Shown: one piece after another, positions 49,336-57,690 of the stretch
Layout: every line of letters begins with the position of its first letter
Position numbering within the stretch: position 1 is the stretch's first letter
Assembly (NCBI RefSeq): GCF_042665595.1
Contig: NZ_JBHTCT010000030.1
Span: forward strand, 1-64,000
From: Bhargavaea changchunensis
GTDB lineage: Bacteria; Bacillota; Bacilli; Bacillales_A; Planococcaceae
Direction of reading: 5' to 3'
Length of the DNA: 64,000 bases
Program-made: the position numbers and the translations under genes
The notes under the pieces: generated by a model
Database searches by the model: none
The model's input: only the letters and a program-made list of their open reading frames with translations
What the model was told of the DNA's origin: nothing

Positions 49336-49910
49336 CAATCCCTTTCCATCAGCCGCTCCAGATGCCGTTTCACTTCCGGCCATTCGCGGTCGATCACCGA
49401 GTAGAGGTGGACGTCGCGCGGATTGCCGTTGGAGCGGATACGCTCGTTCCGCATGACGCCTTCCAGCTTCGCGCCGATCCGCTCGAGTGCTTTCTGTGAT
49501 CGCACATTCTCCGAGTCGGTCTTGAACTGGACACGGATCATGTCCATTCATTCAAAGCAGTGGCGGAGCAGCAGGTACTTCGATGTCGTATTGACATGGG
49601 TCCGCTGGTATGACTTGCCGTAGAAGGTGGAGCCGATCTCGCAAAGCTTATTGAACGGGTCGATGCCGAAAATCCGGGTAGTCCCCATCATGGCTCCCGT
49701 GCCGGCGTCTTCCACCGCAAATGCCAGGCAGCTGGAGCCTGTCTCCATCGCAGTAATTCCTGTTTCAAGCCACTGGTCGAAACGCTCTTTCGTCTCGACC
49801 TGGTGCAGCATAAAGAAGAATATATCCGGTGAATACAATTCCCAGAGCGCTTCGAAATCTCCTCGTTCAAGCGGCCGGAGCCTGACGCCATTCAATTCGA
49901 GAACCCGCAC
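49335..49910 (-). pseudogene. GNAT acetyltransferase split by an in-frame TGA
   Basis: Two frames in the same phase: 49910-49548 encodes RVLELNGVRLRPLERGDFEA to LLLRHCFE, then TGA, then ATG (49547) and DMIRVQFKTDSENVRSQKAL to the end at 49335. Together they make one complete RimJ/RimL-like GNAT of about 190 residues; the stop sits where relatives have a residue of a helix. It could be a real nonsense mutation, a coupled two-piece protein, or read-through. The upstream start is GTG. Confidence 0.8.
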
Positions 49911-49937
49911 ACTGCCACCTCGCTCTTTAGATTAAGC

Positions 49938-51197
49938 TTATTCTTCCGTCCTGAAGGTCGTCTCCGTCACTGCCGGCTGTGTCTCTGCGATCACTTCGCC
50001 GTTCCTGACCGACAGGAGGACCGGTGCCTGTGTGCGGACCGCTTCGTATTCTGAGTCGGCATTGATGACGATGAGGTTGGCCGGATTGCCTTCCTTCACG
50101 CCGTATTCTTCGTCACCGAGATGGAGCGCCTTTGCACCGTTGACACTGACCAGGTCGAGCGCCTTGACGATATGGGCGTAATCAGTCATGTGGCAGGCGT
50201 GCAGGCCGGCGTCGACCACGCTCATCAGCTCGCCGTTTCCGAGCGGGTACCATGGGTCCACGATCGAGTCGAGCCCGAAGCAGACGTTGATGTCTTCCGC
50301 CAGCATCTCCTTGACCCTGGTCACGCCGCGGCGGACGGGGTGTGCGTCAAAGCGGCCCTGCAGATGCAGGTTCGCCTTCGGAAGCGACACGAAGTGGATA
50401 CCGGCTTTTTTAAGTGTCTGGAACAGCTTGTACGTGTAGGCGTTGCTGTAGGAAGCCATCGCAGTGGTGTGGCTTGCCGTCACCCGGTCGCCCATGCCGC
50501 GGCGGAGCGCTTCTCCCGCCAGCACTTCCAAGTATCGTGACTGGTCATCGTCGATCTCGTCGCAGTGGATATCAACGAGCTTGCCGTACTCATCCGCGAG
50601 TTCAAGCGCCCGGATCACCGATTTCACGCCATCTTCGCGGGTGAGCTCATAGTGAGGGATACCGCCGATGACGTCCGCGCCCATCTCGATTGCGCGAATC
50701 AGCAGCTCTTCGCCTTCCGGCTTCGTGTACAGCCCTTCCTGAGGGAACGCCACAAGCTGGAGGTCCACCCATGGCTTCACTTCCTCCTTCACTTCAAGAA
50801 GCGCTTCCATGCCCTTGAGTGTCGGATCACTGACGTCGACATGTGTCCGGACGTGCTGGATACCGTTTTTCACCTGGAGTTCGATCGCCCGCAGCGCGCG
50901 CTTTTTCAGGTCATCCTTCGTTTCATTCAACAGCTTTTTGCGCTCTGCCCAGATCTCGATTCCCTCGAAGACCGAACCCGACTTGCTCCAGCGCGGCGTG
51001 CCTGCCGTAAATACGTAGTCGAGGTGGATATGCGGCTCCACATAAGGCGGCAGGACCAGTTTACCTTCCAGGTCTCTTACATCCTTGCCCGATACGTCCG
51101 TCTCTCCGGCAGCGGTCACCGATAGGATCCGTCCATCCTCAATATCGATTGTCCACAGGCCATCCTGGCCATACAGCTTCGCGTTATTCAGAATCAA
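49938..51197 (-). CDS. codA: Cytosine deaminase-type amidohydrolase
   Basis: 419 residues. Metal motifs of the CodA branch: EPHIHLDYVF, VRTHVDVSDP, DIHCDEIDDD, TASHTTAM and CFGLDSIVDPWYPLGNG. Converts cytosine to uracil in pyrimidine salvage; related enzymes use other rings, so substrate is likely but not certain. TTG start eight bases after GGGGGAT. Confidence 0.88.
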   Translation of the reverse strand: MILNNAKLYGQDGLWTIDIEDGRILSVTAAGETDVSGKDVRDLEGKLVLPPYVEPHIHLDYVFTAGTPRWSKSGSVFEGIEIWAERKKLLNETKDDLKKRALRAIELQVKNGIQHVRTHVDVSDPTLKGMEALLEVKEEVKPWVDLQLVAFPQEGLYTKPEGEELLIRAIEMGADVIGGIPHYELTREDGVKSVIRALELADEYGKLVDIHCDEIDDDQSRYLEVLAGEALRRGMGDRVTASHTTAMASYSNAYTYKLFQTLKKAGIHFVSLPKANLHLQGRFDAHPVRRGVTRVKEMLAEDINVCFGLDSIVDPWYPLGNGELMSVVDAGLHACHMTDYAHIVKALDLVSVNGAKALHLGDEEYGVKEGNPANLIVINADSEYEAVRTQAPVLLSVRNGEVIAETQPAVTETTFRTEE

Positions 51198-51358
51198 CGT
51201 CGAATCCCCCTCTCAATTAATCCATGACTATTATATCAATCTCCCTGACGGAATCCCGTCAGACCGCTTCCCGACAGCCATCCCCATAAAGTGGCAGTCA
51301 TACACCTCTGTTTAAAGGGTATAGAGATAGGGTAGAAACAGCGGATGGAAAGGCGGAG

Positions 51359-52045
51359 ATGCCGGTGTTCGGACTTACGGATCTGATTTCGTTGATCATC
51401 TCGGCATTTATCATCCTGCCGGTCGTCATATTTTTGCGTGAGCTCGGCTACGTGATCACGAGCGCGATCTTCGGCGTAGTGAACCCGCGCCTCACAGTCG
51501 GTTCTGGACCACGCATATTCAAGTTCTGGATTTTCGATGTGAGGAAGTATTACCATCTCTACAGCTGGTACTCTTATGATGACCTGAAACGGAAAGGTAA
51601 ATTCGCTTACGTGCTCATCTATGCGGGACCGATCCTGATCAACCTCGTTCCGGCACTGGTCCTGAACGCGTTGATCGCGAACGGTGTTGTCACTGAATAC
51701 GAGACCTTCTGGAACCGCTTCCTGTTTTATCAGTTCTATTACGTGCTGTTCGACATCGTTCCGATGAAGACCGTCAACGGCATGCCCAACAACGGCATGA
51801 TCATCTACGAGATGCTCCGCTACGGCAAGCGTGTCGATTACAATAATGAACCGTTCATCCCCTCCACCACCAAGGTTGAGGAGGAGTACCAGGAAGAGAT
51901 GGAGGAACTCGAGGAGCAGATGGAAGAAGTGGAAGAAGCCGCCGAGGAAATGAAAGAACCTTCCGGGGATCAGGAAATCAGGCGGGACGGAGAGGAAGAC
52001 GAGGAGGATCGAAAGGAACGCAAAATGGGCGGGCTGGAAAACTGA
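51359..52045 (+). CDS. Site-2-protease-like membrane protein lacking HExxH
   Basis: 228 residues. Three to four membrane helices. FLRELGYVITSAIFG (26-39) aligns with the M50 motif but reads RELGY instead of HExxH, and the later LFDIVPMKTVNGMPNNGM aligns with the NPxDG region. So it has the fold but not the zinc ligands. The tail is a Glu-rich coil (EEEYQEEMEELEEQMEEVEE) then EDEEDRKERK. ATG abuts the GGCGGAG site; GTG at 51365 may be the true start. Confidence 0.75.
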   Translation: MPVFGLTDLISLIISAFIILPVVIFLRELGYVITSAIFGVVNPRLTVGSGPRIFKFWIFDVRKYYHLYSWYSYDDLKRKGKFAYVLIYAGPILINLVPALVLNALIANGVVTEYETFWNRFLFYQFYYVLFDIVPMKTVNGMPNNGMIIYEMLRYGKRVDYNNEPFIPSTTKVEEEYQEEMEELEEQMEEVEEAAEEMKEPSGDQEIRRDGEEDEEDRKERKMGGLEN

Positions 52046-52051
52046 CATAAG

Positions 52052-52086
52052 AAAAAACGCCTTCCCGCTGCCGGGAAGGCGTTCCG
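52052..52086. terminator. Terminator of tRNA operon and M50-like gene
   Basis: AACGCCTTCCC and GGGAAGGCGTT. On the minus strand it ends in TTTTTTC just after tRNA-Lys. Confidence 0.9.
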
Positions 52087-52088
52087 TA

Positions 52089-52161
52089 TGAGCCATGCAG
52101 GGCTCGAACCTGCGACCCTCTGATTAAAAGTCAGATGCTCTACCAACTGAGCTAATGGCTC
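52089..52161 (-). tRNA. tRNA-Lys (TTT)
   Basis: On the minus strand: acceptor GAGCCAT/ATGGCTC, anticodon loop CTTTTAA (TTT), T-arm GGTTCGAGCC. No CCA encoded. Confidence 0.95.
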
Positions 52162-52177
52162 ATGAAAACATAAAAAA

Positions 52178-52252
52178 TGGCTGGGGTAGCTGGATTCGAA
52201 CCAACGAATGACGGAGTCAAAGTCCGTTGCCTTACCGCTTGGCTATACCCCA
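52178..52252 (-). tRNA. tRNA-Gln (TTG)
   Basis: Acceptor TGGGGTA/TACCCCA, anticodon loop CTTTGAC (TTG), T-arm GGTTCGAATCC; CCA is encoded at the 3' end (52178-52180). Confidence 0.95.
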
Positions 52253-52311
52253 ACGCTATGAAGTGTTGCCCTTTTAATGTTACCCTGGAACGGGCGTTTT
52301 AAACATAAAAG

Positions 52312-52395
52312 TGGTGGAGGGGGGCAGATTCGAACTGCCGAACCCGAAGGAGCGGATTTACAGTCCGCCGCGTTTAGCCACTTCGCTACCCCTCC
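52312..52395 (-). tRNA. tRNA-Tyr (GTA)
   Basis: Acceptor GGAGGGG, long variable arm (type II), anticodon loop CTGTAAA (GTA), T-arm AGTTCGAATCT; CCA encoded. Confidence 0.95.
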
Positions 52396-52403
52396 AAAAT
52401 ATA

Positions 52404-52475
52404 TGACCCCTACGGGATTCGAACCCGTGTTACCGCCGTGAAAGGGCGGTGTCTTAACCGCTTGACCAAGGGGCC
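52404..52475 (-). tRNA. tRNA-Glu (TTC)
   Basis: Acceptor GGCCCCT/AGGGGTC, anticodon loop CTTTCAC (TTC), T-arm GGTTCGAATCC. First gene of the operon after the promoter. Confidence 0.95.
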
Positions 52476-52499
52476 GTAGTCCTCAATCGGACAACGTTT

Positions 52500-52528
52500 A
52501 TATTAGCAAAGAAAAATGGCCCATGCAA
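52500..52528 (-). promoter_or_regulatory. tRNA operon promoter
   Basis: On the minus strand TTGCAT (52523-52528) and TAATAT (52500-52505) are 17 bp apart, about 25 bp before tRNA-Glu. Confidence 0.85.
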
Positions 52529-52596
52529 CCCATTTTTTGAAGTCGGAATATTTATTTTTGAAGCGGTTCTTTGGTGTGCGTTTTTAGCGGCATTTG

Positions 52597-52680
52597 GCAA
52601 CGTTTCTCATTATTATAGCAACGTCTCATCTCAATATTGCAACGTCTCAATGCTTTAACGCAACGCTCCACTTCTCTCAC
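52597..52680. repeat. 21-nt-period array 9 (GCAACGTCTCA family)
   Basis: Four cores GCAACGTYTC at 52597, 52618, 52639 and 52660, all 21 nt apart; the last is more degenerate (GCAACGCTCC). It abuts the pirin terminator (52684) on its far side and lies upstream of the tRNA promoter. Confidence 0.85.
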
Positions 52681-52683
52681 GAC

Positions 52684-52717
52684 AAAAGCCCCGCGGATCC
52701 GCGGGGCTTCCCTTTTT
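52684..52717 (-). terminator. Terminator of pirin gene
   Basis: AAAGCCCCGCGG and CCGCGGGGCTT, directly after the stop at 52719. Confidence 0.9.
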
Positions 52718-52718
52718 C

Positions 52719-53579
52719 TTATTTCACCGCGGGCGGGCCGAATTTGCCGGCCTGGTAGTCGAAGAAGGCCTCGCGGATTTCTTCTTCCGAGTTCATGACG
52801 AACGGGCCGCGGGCGACGACGTTCTCGCGGAGCGGAACGCCGGAGTAAATCAGCACGCGCGTCCTGCTGTTCGCGCGGAGTTTCAGCCCGCTTGGCGCTG
52901 ATTCCTCCCCTTCTTCGTTAAAGGTGAGCGTCGCGGCGTCTGTTTTGGACAGGACGGTGCCGGATTCTCCCGCTGACAGCTCTCCCGCCAGCACGTAGAG
53001 AAAGGCATTGTGGTTTTCCGGCAGGACATGTGTGTACTCGGCGCCTTCCTTGAGCGAGACTTCGGCCATCGTGATTGGCACTAGGCTTTCCATCGGTCCC
53101 TTCACACCGGCGACATCACCGGAATAGACCCGGACCGTGCCGCCATCCACCTCGGCAACCGGTGCTTCATCCACTCTGACGTTCTGGTAGAAGGAATCCG
53201 ATCCCTTCAGCCGCTCCGGAAGATTCAGCCAGAGCTGCAGCGTGTGGATCAGGTCGTCCCCGTATGCCTCCTCGGCATGTCGGGCCCCGGAACCTGCGTT
53301 CATATATTGCACGTCTCCCGAGTCCAGGACCGAGTAGCCGCCTCCATTGTCGATGTGCTCGAGACGGCCGTCGATCACGTAGGTGATCGTCTGGAAACCT
53401 CGGTGCGGGTGGTCGGAGAACGTTCCCCGCTTAAACCAGTCGTCGGCCATAATGATGAACGGGTCGAATGCCTCCTCCTGCCCCGGCGGCAGCACCCACC
53501 CCTGCTGGACGTGCGGGAATCCGGGGTTCTGGTACCTCACCCGCCAATGGTCTTTGATATCACGCTGGAAATGTTGCAT
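52719..53579 (-). CDS. Pirin family protein
   Basis: 286 residues, bicupin. N-terminal metal-site motif DHPHRGFQTITYVIDG, then MNAGSGARHAEEA, and C-terminal cupin with ENHNAFLYVLAG. Pirins are iron-binding; some have quercetin dioxygenase activity. AGGGAGGG precedes the ATG at 53579. Confidence 0.93.
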   Translation of the reverse strand: MQHFQRDIKDHWRVRYQNPGFPHVQQGWVLPPGQEEAFDPFIIMADDWFKRGTFSDHPHRGFQTITYVIDGRLEHIDNGGGYSVLDSGDVQYMNAGSGARHAEEAYGDDLIHTLQLWLNLPERLKGSDSFYQNVRVDEAPVAEVDGGTVRVYSGDVAGVKGPMESLVPITMAEVSLKEGAEYTHVLPENHNAFLYVLAGELSAGESGTVLSKTDAATLTFNEEGEESAPSGLKLRANSRTRVLIYSGVPLRENVVARGPFVMNSEEEIREAFFDYQAGKFGPPAVK

Positions 53580-53659
53580 CGAAATCCCTCCCTGTTGTTT
53601 CCATCTTACCCGTTCCGGAATGATAAAATGGAGTGAACTGCTCACAAGGAGGAGATTGC

Positions 53660-54262
53660 ATGAATCCGGCTTTATACGAGGCGGCACTTGAACGGATCAG
53701 TGGGTTGTTCGGGGAAGATGCGACCGGGCACGATGTCCGCCACACGCTCCGGGTATACCGGATGGCGATGCGGCTCGCGGATGCGGAAGGAGCCGACCGG
53801 GAACTCGTGGGGCTGGCCGCGATGCTCCACGACGCGGACGACCCGAAACTGTTCGACAGCGGAGACGGCCTGCCGAATGCGCGGGCGTTCATGGCGGAGC
53901 AAGGAATAGGGTCCGCCCAGACTGAAGCTGTCTGTACGATCATCGACGAGGTCTCCTTCAGCAAGAACGGAGGGAAGCGACCATCAACGGTCGAGGGGAT
54001 GGTCGTCCAGGACGCCGACCGGCTTGATGCGATCGGCGCGATCGGCATCGCCCGGACATTCGCCTTCGGCGGCAACCGCGGCCAGCCGATCCATGACCCG
54101 GATCGTGACACCGGCACTTCCATCGCCCACTTCCACGAAAAATTGCTGAAACTGAAGGATCTCATGAACACGGAGGAAGCCAGGCGGATCGCGGAAGAAA
54201 GACACCGGTACATGGAAGCATTTTTGGAGGAGTTCCATGAAGAATGGAACGGACACCGCTAA
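53660..54262 (+). CDS. HD-domain phosphohydrolase (YpgQ-like)
   Basis: 200 residues. HD ligands: GHDVRHTLRVYR, AAMLHDADD and VVQDADRLDAIG. Related to YpgQ, a manganese-dependent nucleotide pyrophosphohydrolase. GGAGGAG precedes the ATG. The next gene starts 26 bases later, so the HD and nuclease genes probably share a transcript. Confidence 0.9.
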   Translation: MNPALYEAALERISGLFGEDATGHDVRHTLRVYRMAMRLADAEGADRELVGLAAMLHDADDPKLFDSGDGLPNARAFMAEQGIGSAQTEAVCTIIDEVSFSKNGGKRPSTVEGMVVQDADRLDAIGAIGIARTFAFGGNRGQPIHDPDRDTGTSIAHFHEKLLKLKDLMNTEEARRIAEERHRYMEAFLEEFHEEWNGHR

Positions 54263-54288
54263 ATCAGCGCACAAATGAAGGAGGAGCC

Positions 54289-56037
54289 ATGACCCACCAT
54301 TCACATCAAGTCCTCGCCCTGATCGAGGACCCTGATTTCACTGTATTGGACGATCACTTCAACCGCTTCAACCCATTTAAGATTCTCCAGGTCGACAACT
54401 ATGAAATCCGTCATTCCAATGTGCTGGGCTGGCTGATGGATCCAGCAGGGAATCATAATCTGGGACCCTACTTCGCGAAAAAGATCATTACGAAAGTATT
54501 TACGAATCCTGCGAACACAGACGATGAGGACAAGCTGTCCAATTACGATGTGTTGGAAATCTCCAGCCATCCCTACCACGACCTCACCGTCTTTAAAGAG
54601 CTTCAAACTTCCAACCGGAAGAGGATCGACCTGCTTGCCGTGTCTGCCTTCCATAAAACCGTCCTGCTGATTGAAAACAAGTACTGGTCAGGCGAATCGG
54701 AAGGCCAGCTGGAAGAGTATATCGAATACGCCCGGTCGGTCTATGGGGGATATAAGATCATTCCGGTTTTCCTGACTCTCCAGGATGAGGAGCCGACACA
54801 CGAGGATTATCTGATGCTCGGTTATTCGGATGTGCTTGCAATTCTGCAGCAACTCCTTGAAACCCGGAAAGAATATATGAATGCACACATACATAACTTC
54901 ATTTCGTATTACACCGACATCCTGGAAGATCAGCTTGTCGAGAATGAAAAGCTGAATGCCACCGGAATGGATCTATACAGAAATCATAAGGAAGCGGTCG
55001 ACCTCCTGCATTTGCTCCGGCAAGGTCCTGGTGATGGGGATGATTTATTGATCAGCACCTACCGCCGGCATCTGGAGACCATCAATTTCATAAAGAGTGT
55101 CGGTGACAGCTTCCTGAAAGAGGCGTTCCTGAAGTTTGCACGAAAACGAAAGTGGCCTGAACATCTCTACACCGCCCATTTCCGTGTTCCACACTTCCTC
55201 GAGAAGACGTGGTTTGAGCAATACAAGGATAGCGACCTGAGGAAAAACTGGTGGATGAATCGAGGACTGATCGCCTGGTTTGAACGGGCAGGCGACCGGC
55301 TCAAATTGAGAGTGGAGGTCGGTCCGCTCGAACACGAATTGCGCGTCAGACTGCTTCGGGGACTGGCCGCAAGGGGACTCGACATCAAGGAGCAGGCATA
55401 TGAGGAAAGCAGCCAGTACACCCGCATCTATATGGATGCGGAAGCCCCAGAATCTTGGGAAGATGTCAGCGAGCTCGCGCGGGTCATGGAACGGCTTTAT
55501 GAGAAAGAAGCCTTCCAATCCCTGCTTCGCCTCACCAATGAAGCTGTGGTCATGGGCGAGGAAGGTGTACAGAACCGGACTGCTGACGGAACGCCGATTG
55601 AGCAGGCTTTCCGTCAGCTCCTTGAGGTCAAGGACATCTCGAACTACCAGATCCACCACCGCCTCCCCAACTTCGTCGAATCGGAATGGACCCGCTTCCC
55701 CGCCGGATATGATCTGACAGAAAAATACTGGCTCGGATACCCGCTCATCGCCTGGTTCCGCCTGAAGAATTCCGCGCTCCGCCTGATCATCGAGGTCGGT
55801 CCCCTGCCAACCGGGAAGAGAAATCATTTTCTATTGCGGCTTGAGGAAGAAGGCGTTCCGGTCCGTGCGCTGGCCTATGAGGAAGGAAGGAAATACACCC
55901 GCATCTTCTCCCGCGCAATTTCTGTCGGGAATATTGAGGATGCGGATGAACTGAGGAATGCGATGATTCAATTGATGGACAGCACAGAATACGGTGACAT
56001 ACGCGACCGGATTCGGCGGACGATAGGGGCATTATAA
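54289..56037 (+). CDS. PD-(D/E)XK nuclease-family protein with duplicated module
   Basis: 582 residues. N-terminal nuclease-like domain (PDDEXK_4 type): EIRHSNVLGWLMDP with His42, RIDLLAVS with Asp114, LLIENKYWSGES with Glu129 and Lys131, and QLEEYIEYA with Gln140: a complete D-ExK-Q site. The C-terminal half contains two copies of one module (about 298-385 and 458-543): each has VPHFLEKTW or LPNFVESEW, then LIAWF, a VEVGPL/IEVGPL block and YTRI(Y/F). DNA cleavage is likely; target and role (defence or repair) unknown. GAAGGAGGAG precedes ATG. Confidence 0.85.
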   Translation: MTHHSHQVLALIEDPDFTVLDDHFNRFNPFKILQVDNYEIRHSNVLGWLMDPAGNHNLGPYFAKKIITKVFTNPANTDDEDKLSNYDVLEISSHPYHDLTVFKELQTSNRKRIDLLAVSAFHKTVLLIENKYWSGESEGQLEEYIEYARSVYGGYKIIPVFLTLQDEEPTHEDYLMLGYSDVLAILQQLLETRKEYMNAHIHNFISYYTDILEDQLVENEKLNATGMDLYRNHKEAVDLLHLLRQGPGDGDDLLISTYRRHLETINFIKSVGDSFLKEAFLKFARKRKWPEHLYTAHFRVPHFLEKTWFEQYKDSDLRKNWWMNRGLIAWFERAGDRLKLRVEVGPLEHELRVRLLRGLAARGLDIKEQAYEESSQYTRIYMDAEAPESWEDVSELARVMERLYEKEAFQSLLRLTNEAVVMGEEGVQNRTADGTPIEQAFRQLLEVKDISNYQIHHRLPNFVESEWTRFPAGYDLTEKYWLGYPLIAWFRLKNSALRLIIEVGPLPTGKRNHFLLRLEEEGVPVRALAYEEGRKYTRIFSRAISVGNIEDADELRNAMIQLMDSTEYGDIRDRIRRTIGAL

Positions 56038-56041
56038 GAAG

Positions 56042-56080
56042 AGGCACCATCCGGAGTGTGAAACGGATGATGCCTTTTTT
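56042..56080 (+). terminator. Terminator of nuclease gene
   Basis: GGCACCATCCG pairs with CGGATGATGCC, then TTTTTT. Similar to the hairpin beside array 11. Confidence 0.85.
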
Positions 56081-56083
56081 GAT

Positions 56084-56184
56084 GAAAGTGACGAAAGGCG
56101 GCTTGAAAGTGATGAATCGTGCTGCGAAAGTGATGAATCCGGTCTTGAAAGTGACGAAACACCCATCGAAAGTGATGAATGATT
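56084..56184 (-). repeat. 21-nt-period array 10 (GAAAGTGAYGAA family)
   Basis: Five cores GAAAGTGA(C/T)GAA at 56084, 56105, 56126, 56147 and 56168, all 21 nt apart. It lies between the PP2C stop (56200) and the hairpin at 56042. Confidence 0.95.
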
Positions 56185-56199
56185 CCCCGTCCCTCCTGA

Positions 56200-57012
56200 T
56201 CACTTCTTACCCAAATCACTCGGCAGTACAGCATCCCGGGTCACCTTGATATCCCACGTGATGATTGTCGCGCTGTCTCTGACTCCGTGTTGCTGAATCG
56301 TTTCCAACATGGAATGGACAGCATCAGCAGCCGGAACTCCCCTCTGAAACGACTGATCAATGCTTGCAGGATCCGAGTAAGGGGCCCCCGGGCATTCGAC
56401 CAAACCGTCGGTCGTCAGGAACAGCCGGTTTTCTCCTTTACGGAGCTCTCTTCTGCCGACCGTATAACACGGAAGTTCTTGTGCGAACGTGTTCACCTGG
56501 CCGATCCATTCGTAGAACTGCCGCTGATTCAACTGATATTGCCCCATCCGTACTAGTTCAGAATGGAACAGGTAAAGCAGGCAGTCCCCCACGGACAGCC
56601 ACCATACATACGCTCCTTTTCTTGCCGCGATGAGGCATGCGGTTTCCCCTTTGACCTTCCGGCAAGCGACCAGAAACTCATCGGACTGAAACATGTTCAG
56701 TATTTTTCTTTCCAGCCCTGTGAATGCCTCATCGCTAGCTGGCAACCCGAGAATCCGTCTGATGGCAGTTTCCTCCTGCCCGAACAATTCCAGAACGGCA
56801 TCGGCACTTTCAGCGGAATAATGGGCATCGAGAACCACCGCAAGCTCCCAGTCCTCCTCCCTGCTTAGCCAGATCAGACAGCCGTCTTCATTCTTGGATT
56901 GACCGGCCGTTGAATTTCCGCCGTACCGCCCCACCACGATATGCTTCAACTGAAGGATGGAGGGCCGGTCGACAAAATCATCCTCACTACCGACCCAACT
57001 GAAAGAGGTCAT
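56200..57012 (-). CDS. PP2C-type phosphatase
   Basis: 270 residues. GGNSTAGQSKNEDGCLIWL, ELAVVLDAHYSAE, GETACLIAARKGAYVWWLSV with GDCLLYLF, and ENRLFLTTDGLVE, then RDSATIITW follow the PP2C order with metal aspartates in NEDG, DAH, TTDG and the late RDSAT. LDAH replaces the usual FDGHG, so metal binding may be altered. The start overlaps the HIT stop (ATGA). Confidence 0.82.
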   Translation of the reverse strand: MTSFSWVGSEDDFVDRPSILQLKHIVVGRYGGNSTAGQSKNEDGCLIWLSREEDWELAVVLDAHYSAESADAVLELFGQEETAIRRILGLPASDEAFTGLERKILNMFQSDEFLVACRKVKGETACLIAARKGAYVWWLSVGDCLLYLFHSELVRMGQYQLNQRQFYEWIGQVNTFAQELPCYTVGRRELRKGENRLFLTTDGLVECPGAPYSDPASIDQSFQRGVPAADAVHSMLETIQQHGVRDSATIITWDIKVTRDAVLPSDLGKK

Positions 57013-57461
57013 ACCGAGTGTTCCTCCATATAATCTCTCAGACGGCCACAAAGGCGGACGACCTCATCGTTATCTCCCATCGGTGCGCCCTCCCAGTCGT
57101 AGACTTCAGAGGGTCCCCAATATTCCTGCGGCGTGCCCGGATAACGCGCCACCAGATGCATGTGAAGATGGGGAACCGCATTACCCGAGACGAATGAATA
57201 GATGTGCTCGGCGTTTTCTGATTCCTTCAGGGCTTTGCTTACTCTGGCCATCGTGACGCCGAACGCCTTGGCCTCTTCAATCGTCAGGTCAGCCAGTGTA
57301 GGGGCATGCCGTTTTAAATCGATCATGATGTGGCCCAGGTAGTTCGGCCGGCCATCCCTGTCGATATGTCCGACATACACGTGCTCATCTTCATAAATCA
57401 CCGCTCCGGAAGTTTCAATATTTCCTGCGTGCTTGTCGCAGATAAAGCAATCCCCCATCAT
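57009..57461 (-). CDS. HIT-family protein
   Basis: 150 residues. CFICDKHAG at the start and HLHMHLVARYP with the His triad. Two ATG codons one apart follow AAGGGGG; the first is used here. It is translationally coupled to the PP2C gene. Different from the HIT gene at 27351. Confidence 0.9.
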   Translation of the reverse strand: MMGDCFICDKHAGNIETSGAVIYEDEHVYVGHIDRDGRPNYLGHIMIDLKRHAPTLADLTIEEAKAFGVTMARVSKALKESENAEHIYSFVSGNAVPHLHMHLVARYPGTPQEYWGPSEVYDWEGAPMGDNDEVVRLCGRLRDYMEEHSV

Positions 57462-57525
57462 CCCTGCCCCCTTATTTGTAGTACGGATATCCTTCTTTCT
57501 ATGAGGCCGCATTTCCTTCAATGAC

Positions 57526-57567
57526 TCAAAAAGCCATCATCCGCGGCAGTTCGGATGATGGCTTTCT
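57526..57567 (-). terminator. Terminator of acsA
   Basis: AAAGCCATCATCCG pairs with CGGATGATGGCTTT; minus-strand tail TTTTTGAG. Confidence 0.88.
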
Positions 57568-57578
57568 TCAATTTGAGC

Positions 57579-57680
57579 GAAAGTGACGAATGGCGTCTTG
57601 AAAGTGATGAAAGGGGTCGCGAAAGTGACGCATGGCTGCTTGAAAGTGACGAATCGGGCTTTGAAAGTGACGAATGCCCG
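57579..57680 (-). repeat. 21-nt-period array 11 (GAAAGTGAYGAA family)
   Basis: Five cores at 57579, 57600, 57621, 57642 and 57663, all 21 nt apart (one variant GAAAGTGACGCA). It lies between the acsA stop (57691) and terminator. Confidence 0.95.
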
Positions 57681-57690
57681 ATTCGGCCAA

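Noticed and set aside
49335..49547. Separate 70-residue gene
   Set aside because: It is the C-terminal half of a GNAT domain in phase with the upstream frame; treated as one interrupted gene.
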